A stretch of DNA of 64,000 nucleotides from NCBI GenBank assembly GCA_022578965.1, contig MU400603.1:62001-126000 (forward strand). Reading direction: 5' to 3'. Shown one piece after another: positions 49,800 through 60,542 of the stretch. The DNA is from Xylaria sp. FL1777. Its lineage: Eukaryota; Ascomycota; Sordariomycetes; Xylariales; Xylariaceae. Both the position numbers and the translations under genes were made by a program. How positions within the stretch are numbered: position 1 is the first letter of the stretch; every line of letters starts with the position of its first letter. The notes under the pieces were generated by a model. It did not search any database, had not been told where the DNA came from, and saw only the letters and a program-made list of their open reading frames with translations.

Positions 49800-50357
49800 T
49801 TACGCTGCTTCGTGCTTTTTTATCTTCTTCTCGCTGGTGGCTGCTGGTATACGCTGGTGATATATGCGGTTCATTTCATTGAAGAATTTCTGATGATTTT
49901 CATCCGTATTGGCAGTTTTGCTTCGCTGGGTCTGTGCTTGCATCGTGATTGAGTCGCTGCGCTTAGTATAGTACCGTGACGACGTTAAAGCCAGCCGCAT
50001 TAGTTTGGGCAATCCCTTGGACAGCTCGCTAAGCGGCCAGACTGTTGTGGCCTTGCTCTCCGTTCTGCTCTGTGTCAGCAAGATTACCGCTCCTGTCTCG
50101 GGGATGGCCATTGCGTTTGCATACTTATTTACATGCTGGCCACCCGGTCCGCTCGAGCGAGAATAGCTGGTGTGGCCCTTAGGCAACGAATCCTTATTGA
50201 ATGTGGAATGCCATTTCCGCGCTTCCTCTAGGTCTTCCGGGTCAAATGATGCATCACGTGCTTTGTATCTAACTGTCCTTAGGTGTACTTGAGATGACCC
50301 TAGGGATGACAACGGCAACGGAAAGCGAGTAAGTCTGAAGAGGGAGTTTGACGGCAT
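49800..50357 (-). CDS. Mitochondrial ICT1/Pth4-like peptidyl-tRNA hydrolase
   Basis: Small class-I release-factor-like hydrolase that frees nascent chains from stalled mitochondrial ribosomes (human ICT1/MRPL58, yeast Pth4). Exons 50357..50125 and 50064..49800 give 165 residues. The 60-nt intron is in frame and stop-free; removing it restores the family sequence HVNKTESKATTVWPL. The catalytic GGQ is in SSGPGGQHVNK. A long basic C-terminal tail (QKFFNEMNRIYHQRIP..KKIKKHE) matches the ribosome-binding tail of the family. The N-terminus is rich in Ser, Arg and Leu, as expected for mitochondrial import. I start at the ATG of MPSNSLF, as the upstream in-frame ATG precedes a hydrophobic stretch atypical of the family. 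Confidence 0.9.
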   Translation of the reverse strand: MPSNSLFRLTRFPLPLSSLGSSQVHLRTVRYKARDASFDPEDLEEARKWHSTFNKDSLPKGHTSYSRSSGPGGQHVNKYANAMAIPETGAVILLTQSRTESKATTVWPLSELSKGLPKLMRLALTSSRYYTKRSDSITMQAQTQRSKTANTDENHQKFFNEMNRIYHQRIPAATSEKKIKKHEAA

Positions 50358-52083
50358 GGGTAATAGTAACAAGTGAGTCTTGCAATGAATGTATGTGATT
50401 GGTCCTTGGTAACTCTCACCCTTAGTAGACAAACGATTATGGTCTTAATTCAAGGGACAATTGGCCCTTTACCTATCTTGCGTCGATAAAATGCATTACT
50501 GAATTCAAACGAACCAAGACACTTACCTAGGTATTCACGTTGGTTCCCCTCCCCCTTCGTCTTGTTGCAGTGCATGCACGAGGTACCGGAAATCCGGATA
50601 AAAGAGAATAGTCTTTAACTACATGCAGGTCCGGAATTCAATTATCGGGCGTTGTTCCATTTTGTTAGTCAGCAAGAGGCATCAACCCCACTTTCAGCCT
50701 CAACTCAGGTGGGCACTTGATCAGGCACCTAACCGTATGTAAGTACCTAACTGAGGCTAAGTGCATGGCACGGACCACTCTTCGTGAAAACAAGGTTCCG
50801 TATGCGGCGCCTCTAGCAGCGTTTGTCACTTTGTATATGCGGAAGTTCCTAGACAGTGACATTCTCAAGAACAATTGATCTCTTCTTATCACCACCAAGT
50901 CAAATCTATATGCAGTGCTAGATCCGCAGCGGCCTTTGTCTGCCGCTTTCCAATACTTCCGAGACGCCTATGCCAGGTAGCCTTTTTGTACCTCCGAAAG
51001 TTTCCTGGGAGACCCTGAATGTTTGCCGGAGCTCTAATTAGTGTTGACTTGACTGACATCATCTGCCATCCCATCAAGCCCTTGTATTATATACATCCAT
51101 ACATCCATACACCCATACCTACATACCTACATACCTACATACCTACATACTACCTACCTCCCTAAGGTACGATTGCTGAGGTGACCCTCTCTTGACCACA
51201 CAACCACCGTCCACCAGTCATTGTCTTCTCTCCATCCCTGTCCTCCTCCATTGCGAGTCCCTTCTTGGTGCTGTGTAAGACCCTCGAACCAGAGCCACCA
51301 AATCACCAAAATCACTCCTGTCCGTGGGCGTCTGCTCTGCCGCGCCCCCGTCCAGCCAATTAGCAGCCGTGTCGTACATCTTGCCCACCGTCCTCCACGA
51401 CGAGATCGACAAGTCCTATTTAGAGTTTTGTGCCAGCATCTCCCCCACTGCCGCAGGCTTGTTGCTGCTGTTGTTGTTGGGATTGAGTTGGTACGCGTCC
51501 GCACAATTCGTGAGGACGTGCTGTTGACTCATGACCTGTGTGCCCTCCTCTGGTTCTTTCTTCCAGCATGTAAACTCCGTCTTCCCAGGACCTACATCCG
51601 GTGAAACAACTGAATGTCTGGCTCTTTTATCTTGCACGCTCAGCACTTTCCACCCACTTCTTGACCAGCGAGGTTGCTATTGCGGATGACTGGAGTTGCC
51701 GCGGCTTCGCTCTCCACTCTTGTTACTTCATCCAACTCTGCTTGGAGCACTCACCACAGGACCACACAACACTTCGTCTTAGGCTGCTCATCTTCCCTGC
51801 AGTATACCCCATTTCCATATCAAACTATCCCAGGCCAAGAGGGTGTCTTTCCAGGAGACGTATCCTCTCTAGCCACAGCTTCGACGTATTTCGAGTCGTT
51901 CTGGAACGTAACTCAAGGTGGTGCACCATCAAGCCCTATGCACCTCTGGGATCAACGATCCAGCTCTGTATTGAGAACCCTCCTTTTCCCCATCTACCAT
52001 ATTGGTCCAATGCGGACTGAACCATCTCTACCCATCACACATATATCTAATTTCCTTGATACCTGGGCTAGCTACCCTAGCCG
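50358..52083. other. Divergent intergenic region
   Basis: 1.7 kb between the hydrolase and the Nab3-like gene. It has an 8-bp tandem repeat (listed separately). A short plus-strand frame near 51.32-51.53 kb ending in a hydrophobic stretch overlaps an opposing frame at 51.22-51.41 kb; neither has a motif. Upstream leader exons of the Nab3-like gene may lie here. Confidence 0.5.
51093..51148. repeat. 8-bp tandem repeat (ACATCCAT/ACCTACAT)
   Basis: Seven 8-bp units shifting from ACATCCAT to ACCTACAT, followed by ACCTACCTCC. It lies about 0.9 kb upstream of the Nab3-like start. Confidence 0.9.
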
Positions 52084-54487
52084 ATGACGGACGGCTCTCC
52101 AAAAGTCCGGGTTGCTGCCCATCTAGATCTCGTGTCCCCAGCTCCCGTCCACCCTTCTTCTCCTATCATTGTGCCAACGCTCCAAAATCAAGCTGATACA
52201 TACTTCAACATGTCCTTGTCCAGCAATGATACAGTGAAATCTGCCCCAGCCACCATTCACGACAGCATACCAAACAACGGCCTGGATACAAGATTGCTCA
52301 ACTTGGGAAATGCGGATGCAGATACGGCTGTCGATGGTGTGTCTGAGAAAGCAGACGTGGTATCAGCCGACATCAGTGCAAGGGATATAAAAAGGACCGA
52401 GCCTTCACAGCACAATGCTACCGACGCTGAGCAAGAAGTACCCAGTTCGAACAAATCAACTCTTGATCCAGATGCGTCTGCTCTCGCAACCAGTCAATTT
52501 GATGTCGTTGCTTCTGCATATGAAAACAATCGGTCCATTCTGCACGCCTCACCTGGCCTTGCTTCAACTCCATACTCAGAACGCACAACACAACAAATCC
52601 ATCAGGTGCTAAAACAAGGCCAGGTTGTTACCGATCCGATCTTGTCAAATACTGCTAGTGCTCAGCTTTCACAATCGCCAGTTGCACATTCACATGCAAA
52701 CAATAATCATCAACCCACCTGGGCCAACCACCCAGCCATTAACGTCCAGGTCCTTCTTGATAACATAACTGCCCGGGCAGAAAATGGATATGTCAGTGCG
52801 ATCCACAATCCTACGTCTGGAGGTGCTCCTAATGGCAATGTGCTCCCACAAGGCACTATTCTACCGCCAAAGCCACCAACCCTAGAACAAGCTTTTACGC
52901 AACCATACCACCCCACCGATGGATTTCCATCAGAGTTTGCTCAAACTAGTAGCACGCCTCTGCCGCCGAACACTATACAGGCTCTGAGTGCTTATAAGTT
53001 TGCGGCACAGGGAATAGTCGGCCCTGGTGCCAGTGCCACACCCATACCCGCTGCAACCGTTTTACCCAATCATGCCATTTCTCCCTCCCAAGCCAATCCC
53101 ATTAATGGAGCGTTGACAGTCCGTCAACCATTGGATGGCGAAAAGCAAGGATGGGACACTTTCCTTCAGCATGAGCGAAAATATGTTTCAGAAGCAAGAT
53201 GGGATATGTTTCCTGAGGGTTCCCGCATATTCATAGGTTCGCGCTGAAGCCCTTTCTAGTATTCATAATTCTAACAGTTAACAGGTAATTTGTCGAGTGA
53301 ACGCGTTACTAAACGAGAAGTATTTGAAGCATTCTCGCATTATGGCCGCCTCGCGCAGATATCTCTCAAACAAGCGTATGGCTTTGTTCAGTATCACACG
53401 GTGGCCGAAGGTCAAGCTGCGATGGATCATCTACAGGGGATAGAACTTGGAGGCAAGAGAATTAGTAAGTTTCTCTCTGATAGTGATTTATGTTTCATTG
53501 CTCTGATATCTGTCAGATCTAGAAATCTCCCGAACACAGAAGAAAGATGGCGAGGGAAATCGCGGCAGCCGTGGGAAACGTGACGGTGATCGCCACGACG
53601 GTAATAGAGGACGACGGGACAATCACAGGCCAAGTAGACAGCCATCTCCTCGGCGTTCGAACCACCGACAGCAGCCCCCTTCTGATAATAACAATCGAGA
53701 GCGGATCCATCAAGAGACCAGCTACTCTAGCGACCGTCGCCGATCCCAGTCTCCCCGGTATAACGGCTATGAATCGTACAGACGCCGTAGTGCCAGTCCG
53801 TATCGTCGACATATGCCAGCGTCTAATTCAGACTTGCCTCCACCCTATGGAACAGAGGTTCCGGACGTACACTTTCTCCTTGAAGATGTTAGCCATGACT
53901 TCGTCGCTTGGGTGCAACATGAATTTACTCGCGAACATCTGAGGTTCGAAACTCGGCCCCTAAGCCCCGGATCATCTCCTCATGAAGTCATCCAGTACCT
54001 AGTCTTCCATGGAGCGCAAGCCATTGTACTACTTGATATCCGCGCACAGCGGCATGGGAAGATTTCATTGCAGCTTTTCGATCGATCGGATGACTCTAGG
54101 AATGTGCGATATGATCACTATCAAGATCTTCATCCGACCGTTGCTGCTCAGTTGATCACTACCCGTCGACCCCATATTCCACCTCCTTATCACAGCAGTC
54201 AACATTCCCCAGCACAGTATCCATCCGCTTACACACCCTCTTACGCCCAAACCTACCATTCCCCCGTCGCACCAGACGCTGGAGACTCTCTTCGAAACCC
54301 TGCCGTAGTTGATACCTTATTGGCCTCCCTGGGCGGCCCTTATCGTGCATCGGGAGGACATCCTCCTAGCCATCACAACATGGGCTACATGCACACCCCG
54401 CCAAATCTGCCTTCTGGTGCTGCTCATGCAGGCAACTCCACAGTGCTTCAAGATATCTTTGCACAGCTCTCTAGGGCCAGACAGTAG
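52084..54487 (+). CDS. Nab3-like RRM RNA-binding protein
   Basis: Probable homologue of the nuclear RNA-binding protein Nab3, part of the yeast Nrd1-Nab3-Sen1 complex that ends non-coding transcription. Exons 52084..53236, 53285..53464 and 53517..54487 (introns 48 and 52 nt) give 767 residues. A long disordered Ser/Asn/Pro/Gln-rich N-terminus precedes one RRM at about 380-450, with RIFIGNL as RNP2 and YGFVQYHT as RNP1, both assembled across splice sites. An Arg/Ser/Asp-rich linker follows. The last 200 residues have a small alpha/beta region (VPDVHFLLEDVSHDFVAWV, then AIVLLDI) and a Pro/Tyr/His-rich tail ending in a helix (VLQDIFAQL) like the Nab3 multimerisation helix. The start could instead be the ATG at 52210. 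Confidence 0.8.
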
Positions 54488-55217
54488 ATTGACCCTATCC
54501 AGTTTGGCGCTCGTTGTTGCCACTCCTATTTTGGTGGCCTTCGTACTGGACATTTCCTACGACTTCTTGGTCGCTCTCCGGAAATTTAGAGGGTGGATGG
54601 AATTTCTCTTTCTCCCACCACTGGTGCATAATCGGAGCTGGCCGTTTGGTTTGAGATTTTGCCGTCTAGTTTCCATGTTTATGCTAGCTTTTCCCCCTCT
54701 TTTTTGGTGAATCTTGGTGATTGTGTACAGAACCAAGGAGCAGGGCTAGGAAACGAGTTGGATTGGTGTCTGGCTCTGGATCCGCCTTAATTCTCTTCGT
54801 AAGGGGAGAGAAACTTCTTGGTGGTGCGCAATGCACTGATTCTGTCGTTGGGCTGGGAGGAAATATGGACAATTGCATTGGCGGGAGTCGGGAGTCTGTG
54901 CTTTGCTAGGTGAGCATCGGGAATTAATAAGACGTCGTAGAATAGAGTATTGGCAGCCCTTTTTGCCAGACGCCGACTCAAAAACATAGAAGTCGAAAAG
55001 AATGCGAGTTTGCCTAACTAATCGCTCCTCAGTGCCAGAGTATATTGCCAGAGTATATTGCCATCGTCATAGTCATAATTCTTACACTTTCACTTTTCAC
55101 GTTATTGTATCCCTAGGTGAGAGTCTATTTATACAGATTTTAGGCCCTGCGGTCCTCGATATAATACAGGTTTTTGAGGCGCATGACAGTAATAGGCATG
55201 AGTGGTGATGACCATCG
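54488..55217. other. Intergenic, convergent
   Basis: Between the 3' ends of the Nab3-like and LETM1-like genes. A 14-bp direct repeat of CAGAGTATATTGCC occurs at about 55036-55063. No gene seen. Confidence 0.55.
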
Positions 55218-56414
55218 TCACCGTATTGGCCCGTCGAGACCCAGCAGAAGCCCCCTGACATTCTCGGTAGCTTCCTTCAGCATTGCCTCCACATCGCCCG
55301 TAGGAGAGGGCGCCGACTTCGCAAGCCAGGCCTTGAGCTGGTCTCGTAGAGACGCGATGGGCGCGATGTGTTCGGCGTCCTCGCCCGAGGTATTGATGCC
55401 GCGCTCCTCGCACGCCAGCACGACCTCGTCGTCGATCAGCGCGGCCACACCCCCGCCGTGCCTGAGCAGCGTGTCGTCCCGCACGATGCGCGCCACGGCG
55501 TCCGCGGCGCGGGACCTCGCGAACAGCACGTCGAACCCCGTCCTGTCCCACAGCGGGCTGCCGAGGCCGAGGCTGCGGCAGATGTGGCCGTCGGCGGCGG
55601 TCCGGAGCGCAGAGGCGTCGGCGTTGTCGATGACGCGGGAGAGGGCCCGGAAGCTCGCGGCCCGGCGCGTCTCGGCGTTCTGGCGGATCTTGGCCGCCTG
55701 TCCGGGGATCCGGCACGTGTAGGGCGCCATGTTCGGGAGGAGCAGCACGATCAGCGGCGTGAACTCCCCGCACACCAGCACCATGAGCATGAACAGCGGC
55801 ACCCGCGCCGTGTCGTGGCGCACGCGGGCGCGCAGGAGGAGGGCGGCCCGCGTCGGGCTTGTGCTCTCTGTCGACTTCGAGGCCGTGTCGTGCGTGGAGG
55901 TTGTGGGCGATGGGAGGGCGCGTAGGAGGCTCCAGTTCGTGTAGACGGCCTTCAACCCCGTTTTGTAGAAGGTCATGTACGCCTTGCCTACGCGGAAGAG
56001 GTGTGTGAAGTACTTGGTGGACGGGTCGCGGGTTGGGAGGTCTAGGGGAGGGGGCCGGGTCGAGGCCGGTGGGTTCATGGAGTCTGAGAGCGGCCCTGGC
56101 AAGGGAGGGGAGGGAGGGGGCCGCGAGAGGTGGGTGTCTAGTGTTGAGGCGTCGCTGGCTATGTGTGCTGCTGGCTTGGGTTGCGACGCTGAGGATGTCG
56201 ATGCTGCGCGGAACTGGGCCTGTAATGCATTGGTCCTTTGTATTGAGCTCTGTATCGAGCTCAGAGTGGCTACATGCCGGGTTGTGTTGATTTGTCTCTG
56301 CGAAAGGCTGTGCGAGATGACTGACACGGGCGAAGTCCGGTGGTGAATGCTATGAAGACGGTGAAGACGGACGGGTTGAACGCCCATCCGGCGCGCCCCT
56401 GCGTTGAGGCTCAT
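55218..56414 (-). CDS. LETM1-domain mitochondrial protein
   Basis: A single exon of 398 residues. The first 90 residues are Arg/Ser/Thr-rich with few acids, as in a mitochondrial presequence. The segment from YFTHLFRVGKAYMTFYKTG, through ARVRHDTARVPLFMLMVLVCGEFTPLIVLLLPNMAPYTC, shows the single membrane helix and flanking motifs of LETM1/Mdm38 proteins. A ribosome-binding-like helical part follows, rich in Arg and Ala. LETM1 proteins affect inner-membrane K+/H+ balance and membrane insertion of mitochondrial translation products. This one is shorter than Mdm38 and lacks coiled coils at the C-terminus. It belongs to the small fungal LETM1-RBD group. The coding strand is GC-rich, giving a long antisense frame that I reject. 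Confidence 0.82.
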   Translation of the reverse strand: MSLNAGARRMGVQPVRLHRLHSIHHRTSPVSVISHSLSQRQINTTRHVATLSSIQSSIQRTNALQAQFRAASTSSASQPKPAAHIASDASTLDTHLSRPPPSPPLPGPLSDSMNPPASTRPPPLDLPTRDPSTKYFTHLFRVGKAYMTFYKTGLKAVYTNWSLLRALPSPTTSTHDTASKSTESTSPTRAALLLRARVRHDTARVPLFMLMVLVCGEFTPLIVLLLPNMAPYTCRIPGQAAKIRQNAETRRAASFRALSRVIDNADASALRTAADGHICRSLGLGSPLWDRTGFDVLFARSRAADAVARIVRDDTLLRHGGGVAALIDDEVVLACEERGINTSGEDAEHIAPIASLRDQLKAWLAKSAPSPTGDVEAMLKEATENVRGLLLGLDGPIR

Positions 56415-56774
56415 CGGGCTACCTTCCTCCGGCCGTGAAGCAATCTACGATGATTCCGGGGAGACACGCGGACGATTGACGTGGTAGAGGGAGGATGTTA
56501 TGAGCTGAAAGGACGGATAGTATGTAGTGGAACAGATGTATTGTCGGAATTGTGCTGGAATACATCAACGACGTCAAGACTAAGCAAATTGGCCCAAGCT
56601 TTTTGCATTTTATCTCCCTTATCCAGGTTGGTTATCTAAGGTAGTTGTCTTGGCTGACTTGCAAAAGCTTAATCATTTTTAGCGTGTCTCAGGGATCTTA
56701 TTGTCTCAGGTACCATGCCGCAGATCCATGCCTTCCATTCAGTATAAGTTTCCTATTCCTTTTCTGGTACGTAT
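56415..56774. other. Short intergenic
   Basis: Promoter of the LETM1-like gene and 3' flank of the RidA gene; nothing else seen. Confidence 0.55.
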
Positions 56775-56891
56775 TTACAACTTCGACGGGTCCACGAAGG
56801 CAATACATTCAATCTCTATCTTGGCTTCCAAGGGCAGCTGGTGCACTGCAACACAAGTGCGACACTATATTCCGTTTTGTCAGCCCCTCAC

Positions 56892-56986
<95 letters not shown>

Positions 56987-57519
56987 TTCTTCTTCTTCTT
57001 CTTACTCTTCTTACTCTTCTTCCTCCTCATCTCATTGCACTCTTCAATCTCATAATATAACAAAGACAAATGACATATGGTTTAAGATAACAACAGAATT
57101 GCAGTGACATAGTGACTCACCGGCTTGGGATTGACGCTTCCAAGGAACTCGTCATACACTTGAGTCATCCCGTCAAAGTCGTCCATCGTCGTCAGGAAGA
57201 CGTTGACTTTGACGACGTTGTTCAAGCTGCTGCCGGCGGCCTCGAGGACAGCAATGAGATTCTTGAAGGCATGTCGCTGGGATGTTTGTTCAGTCATACA
57301 TTCATTCATCGCTTTTGCTTCCTAATGCAACGAGAGAAAATAGATGGAGTCTCTTACAGCCTCGTCCTGGACGCCACCCTTTACCACCTCGTCTGTCTTG
57401 ATGTCTATGCCTACGCTTCCCGAGCAGTATACCATGCCATTGTATTTGACGGCTTGCGAGAACTGTGGCAGAGGTGCCGGCGCGTTCTGTGTCAGGACAG
57501 CTTCTTTGGTGAGAGACAT
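56775..57519 (-). CDS. RidA/YjgF/UK114-family enamine deaminase
   Basis: Hydrolyses reactive 2-aminoacrylate-type enamines released by PLP enzymes such as threonine dehydratase. Exons 57519..57358, 57276..57121 and 56864..56775 (introns 81 and 256 nt) give 135 residues, the normal size. Typical pieces are FSQAVKYNGMVYCSGSVGID, ARHAFKNLIAVLEAAGSSL, VVKVNVFLTTMDDFDGMTQ and CRTCVAVHQLPLEAKIEIEC. The Arg that binds the substrate carboxylate is in the CRTCVAV segment, and the Glu of EIEC is present. The second intron carries a long trinucleotide repeat (listed separately). Cytosolic or mitochondrial location cannot be told apart. Confidence 0.93.
56892..56984. repeat. (TCA)31 trinucleotide repeat in a RidA intron
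   Basis: Thirty-one uninterrupted copies of TCA on the plus strand (TGA/ATG register on the coding strand), followed by about five TCT units and ACTCTT units up to about 57020. It lies entirely within the second intron, close to its acceptor, and generates spurious poly-His, -Ser, -Ile and -Met frames. Confidence 0.95.
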
Positions 57520-59934
57520 GGCGATAGATTATCAGGGTTTTATTTGCTTGCTGGACTCGACTGGGCGGCTGTTATGAAATGCTTGTGTCCAATTGAATGA
57601 GTATAAATACTACGTAGGCAGCATGAAAGATGAGAGAAATACTCGGCGTAGTATCGCACTGCGGTGCGCCTGACAACACGATTCTAACTATCTAGGTAGC
57701 TCAGCGGGGGATTCTTGATCCACCTCCTCATATTACAAAGCACACCAAGACTAAGTAGGATTAATAAGCTTAAAACATCTAGTCACGGCTAACCCTCATG
57801 AACTATCTATTATGGTCGCTCAATAAAACCACTAGGGACTCCTCGTCACATTAATAGTGCTCTAATGCAATCATAGCATGAGTTTCTTGTGCCTCACCAA
57901 CTAGGACACTCAACGGATTCCAACAGTGAATGCAGCCTTAGTATCATGAGCGAGGCTTGCTTCTACCCGGTTTCCATTATTATTATTATTATTGATTAAG
58001 CGAAGAGGCAGGTTTTCGGCCTCGCGGGGCCTTGCAGAGCTGTTTCCTGCCTGGTTACACAGGAAGAAGGACCGCGCTACTTGGTAGCACAGCGGGTAAT
58101 TAACAAAAAAAAAAAAAAAAAAAAAATTTTATTGATTAATAAACACCAGGCACCCCTAAGCACATACTATGTATTACAGAGCGCTTCGTTCATGCTAAAA
58201 ACTTTATTCGCCGATATATGGTTGAGAGATGTCGCTGCGTCGCGCAGATGTGAGTATATACCGTTGTTACAACTAACGCAATAACAGAGTCGTTTTGCGT
58301 GATATGTTGCTTATTCATACTGGGAAAGGTAGTAGCCTAGTTAAATTAACTATGTTAGTTAGTATATACACGTGTTCCATATTTTTGAGTCATAAATCCA
58401 CCATGCGTTGATCAAGAGGTTGGACCAGTCGACGAGCCCACAAAAACTCACTATATTTTAGAATCTTCATGATGTAGATTTGGCGACAGCCGAGGGTAAA
58501 GGGTTTTGCGAAGCGATGAGGAGCCGGCTTTCCGAGGTTCAGATGGAACGGCGGCCTGGACCGAATTCTCTCCTACTTTTCTATTAGAGGTTGCTTGAGG
58601 TGTCTCAAACCATTCCTATTTAGTATTCCGCATCTATCTTCTAGAACTACCAACATGTGAAGTCTAATAGCCTTTGTTTACAGCCTAGATTAGTAGGACC
58701 ACCAGAGACAGGCCACCAGAAACTATATGTCGCGCTTCCTAAGAGATTCAATTCCTGAATCTCCTGGGTTGGATCTTGGGTATACCATTAGGATTCTATA
58801 TTAGATGCTGCGATATCATTTACACCTAGATCAGCCTGGGCCCCATTCCGCCTGCCGGCCCTCTAACTACTATAGAGATAACGAGAACCGCATGGAGAAG
58901 TTAATGTATGATGTGTGTTCCCAGTTTATGAGGTGCTGTGTGTTCTTCTTTATACACGTCCCCCATTACATGTCATCCAACGAATGTTAGATCCCATCGT
59001 CGACAACGTGGTCTTGTGAACTCAATCAGAGTAATATCGTCAAGTATATCTCCGTATACTATATCATGTTTCTCAAAGTAGCCTAACAAGGGAAACTCTT
59101 GAAAATACAGCATAATATCTTCCTTTTTCTAATTTTTGGGTTATCAAAAGCGAACAGTCTTCCGAAATCGGGCAAACCAACGCCCTCAAGCTTGTCGCTA
59201 CATGGAGCATATGCTTATCTAAACAAGACCAGCAAGACAACCTCTTCAACCCCTCATCATAGAGTCTTGCATTGTTATTTCTGGGATTTAACAGAGGTCT
59301 CTATGATTTTGTATCTCGTCATAGAAGGAATTGTGAAACAGAATGAGAAAAAACAACTACATGTTTCATTTTTGATGAGACGGAATCACTACCATGTTGT
59401 AGGACTGCTCTGTAGGCAAACGGGCGTGGGTGCGGACGCAGAGAAAGCTCTTGTGCTGGATAGCTACTCCGAATAGGGGTGTCCTCTTCATTATCAATGC
59501 GATTGCATAAGGTGCTTAGGGATAACGAGGGCTAGTGTAGCATATATTATGCCACCAAGGCCCCCCTTTCTCAATCTCTCTTGCTCATTCACATTCATTT
59601 TGCAATTCCGACGTAATCATACGTTTTCATCTAATATTACACATGCCATACTAATACAATGCGGCTCATACGCTCTCTATGATGCGTAAGTTCTAGGATA
59701 GACCATCACGTAAGTAGTATACACAGAAATTGGCCTCCCCAAAACGTGTAACTACTTCTAGTTTAAATTTAGGTACCGTGTAGTCGCACTGCGAACTGCT
59801 TGGGAAATATATCTGGTAAACTCGTCCGTAATGAGAGCTTACCGTATTACTTGGCGCGTTGTAGGTAATGCCGATCCTAGACAAAGCGCTGAGGCTGGTC
59901 CAGACCGCGAAGCTGGAGGTTCCGATGAAGTGTC
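57520..59934. other. Intergenic stretch with a retroposon-like insertion
   Basis: Contains the SINE-like element below. A plus-strand frame at about 59.10-59.48 kb lacks an ATG at its 5' end and has no motif I recognise, though it is 125 codons long; it could be an exon relic. Otherwise nothing supported. Confidence 0.5.
57989..58139 (+). mobile_element. SINE-like retroposon with poly(A) tail and 11-bp target-site duplication
   Basis: The direct repeat TTATTGATTAA occurs at 57989-57999 and again at 58129-58139. The insert begins GCGAAGAGGC, runs about 105 bp and ends in 22 A plus TT. Near its 3' end TAGCACAGCGGG (58085-58096) matches the tRNA A-box consensus TRGCNNAGYNGG exactly. A TTCCTG/CAGGAA stem is also present. 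No protein domain is encoded. A 5'-truncated LINE tail is the alternative. The single copy in this window cannot show repetitiveness. Confidence 0.6.
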
Positions 59935-60542
59935 CTACTTGGTTGGATAGCCCCTGGGTTTGGGTAGGTAACCAGTCGGCTTGGGCAAGTGGCTAGTAGG
60001 GCCGCCGCTATATGAGCTATGGCACTACAGGATCCTAAGTCAGCACTTTTCTTCCCCCAAATTATGAGTTGAGTGGTTACATCACTTACACCGGGCCCCT
60101 CGATGTGGAAGATGGGCGAAATCCCGTATGTCTTGCCATTGTCGAGGTCCGAGGCAATTTTGATGAGGTAGGCCTTCTCCTTCCCGAGCGAGCAGCCGAC
60201 GGCCCATGTGTACTCAGCGTCGTTGACGTCGACATCTATACGCGTCTCATTAGTAACCAGCTATATTTTAGGGAGCATTTCACGAAGTCAGAGGATCTAC
60301 TCACGAGCGATGGTGGATAGGGTCCGGAGGGTGTCCGCGTCATTGCCGCCCAGGAGGTAGAGAGTAGCAGGCCCAACTAGCTCGGAGGCATCCCATTCGA
60401 TGAAGTAGGTCGTCCCGGCACCGATGGTCTGGTTCTCATACGGAAAATAGATATAAGAGTACCACGGAGTAGGGTCGAGGGCCTGAGAAAGAGCCGAGGC
60501 GGCGAAAGCCAGAACGAACGCGAAGGTGGTAGCACAGCGCAT
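59935..60542 (-). CDS. Secreted Kre9/Knh1-like domain protein
   Basis: Exons 60542..60305, 60235..60090 and 60024..59935 (introns 69 and 65 nt) give 157 residues. A signal peptide (MRCATTFAFVLAFAASALS) precedes a single Ig-like domain of the Kre9/Knh1 N-terminal type: NQTIGAGTTYFIEWDASE, ATLYLLGGNDADTLRTL, AVGCSLGKEKAYLIKIASD and ISPIFHIEG. Such domains occur in fungal cell-wall and extracellular proteins, often with a Ser/Thr-rich GPI-anchored tail. Here the tail is short, Pro/Lys/Gly-rich and has no GPI signal, so the protein is probably freely secreted. The ATG of MRCATTF is used because it fits the signal peptide. Confidence 0.8.

Noticed and set aside
51218..51604. Possible upstream exon or short gene before the Nab3-like gene
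   Set aside because: Opposing frames on both strands with no motif and no splice link to the Nab3 frame; kept only as possible leader sequence.
55368..55925. A 185-codon plus-strand frame
   Set aside because: Antisense to the GC-rich LETM1-like gene; Arg/Glu/His-rich composition typical of a shadow frame.
56645..57107. Frames encoding poly-Ile, poly-His, poly-Ser and poly-Met
   Set aside because: All are readings of the TCA repeat inside the RidA intron.
59099..59476. 125-codon frame on the plus strand
   Set aside because: No ATG at its start, no recognised domain and no neighbouring exon with a matching phase; perhaps a relic.
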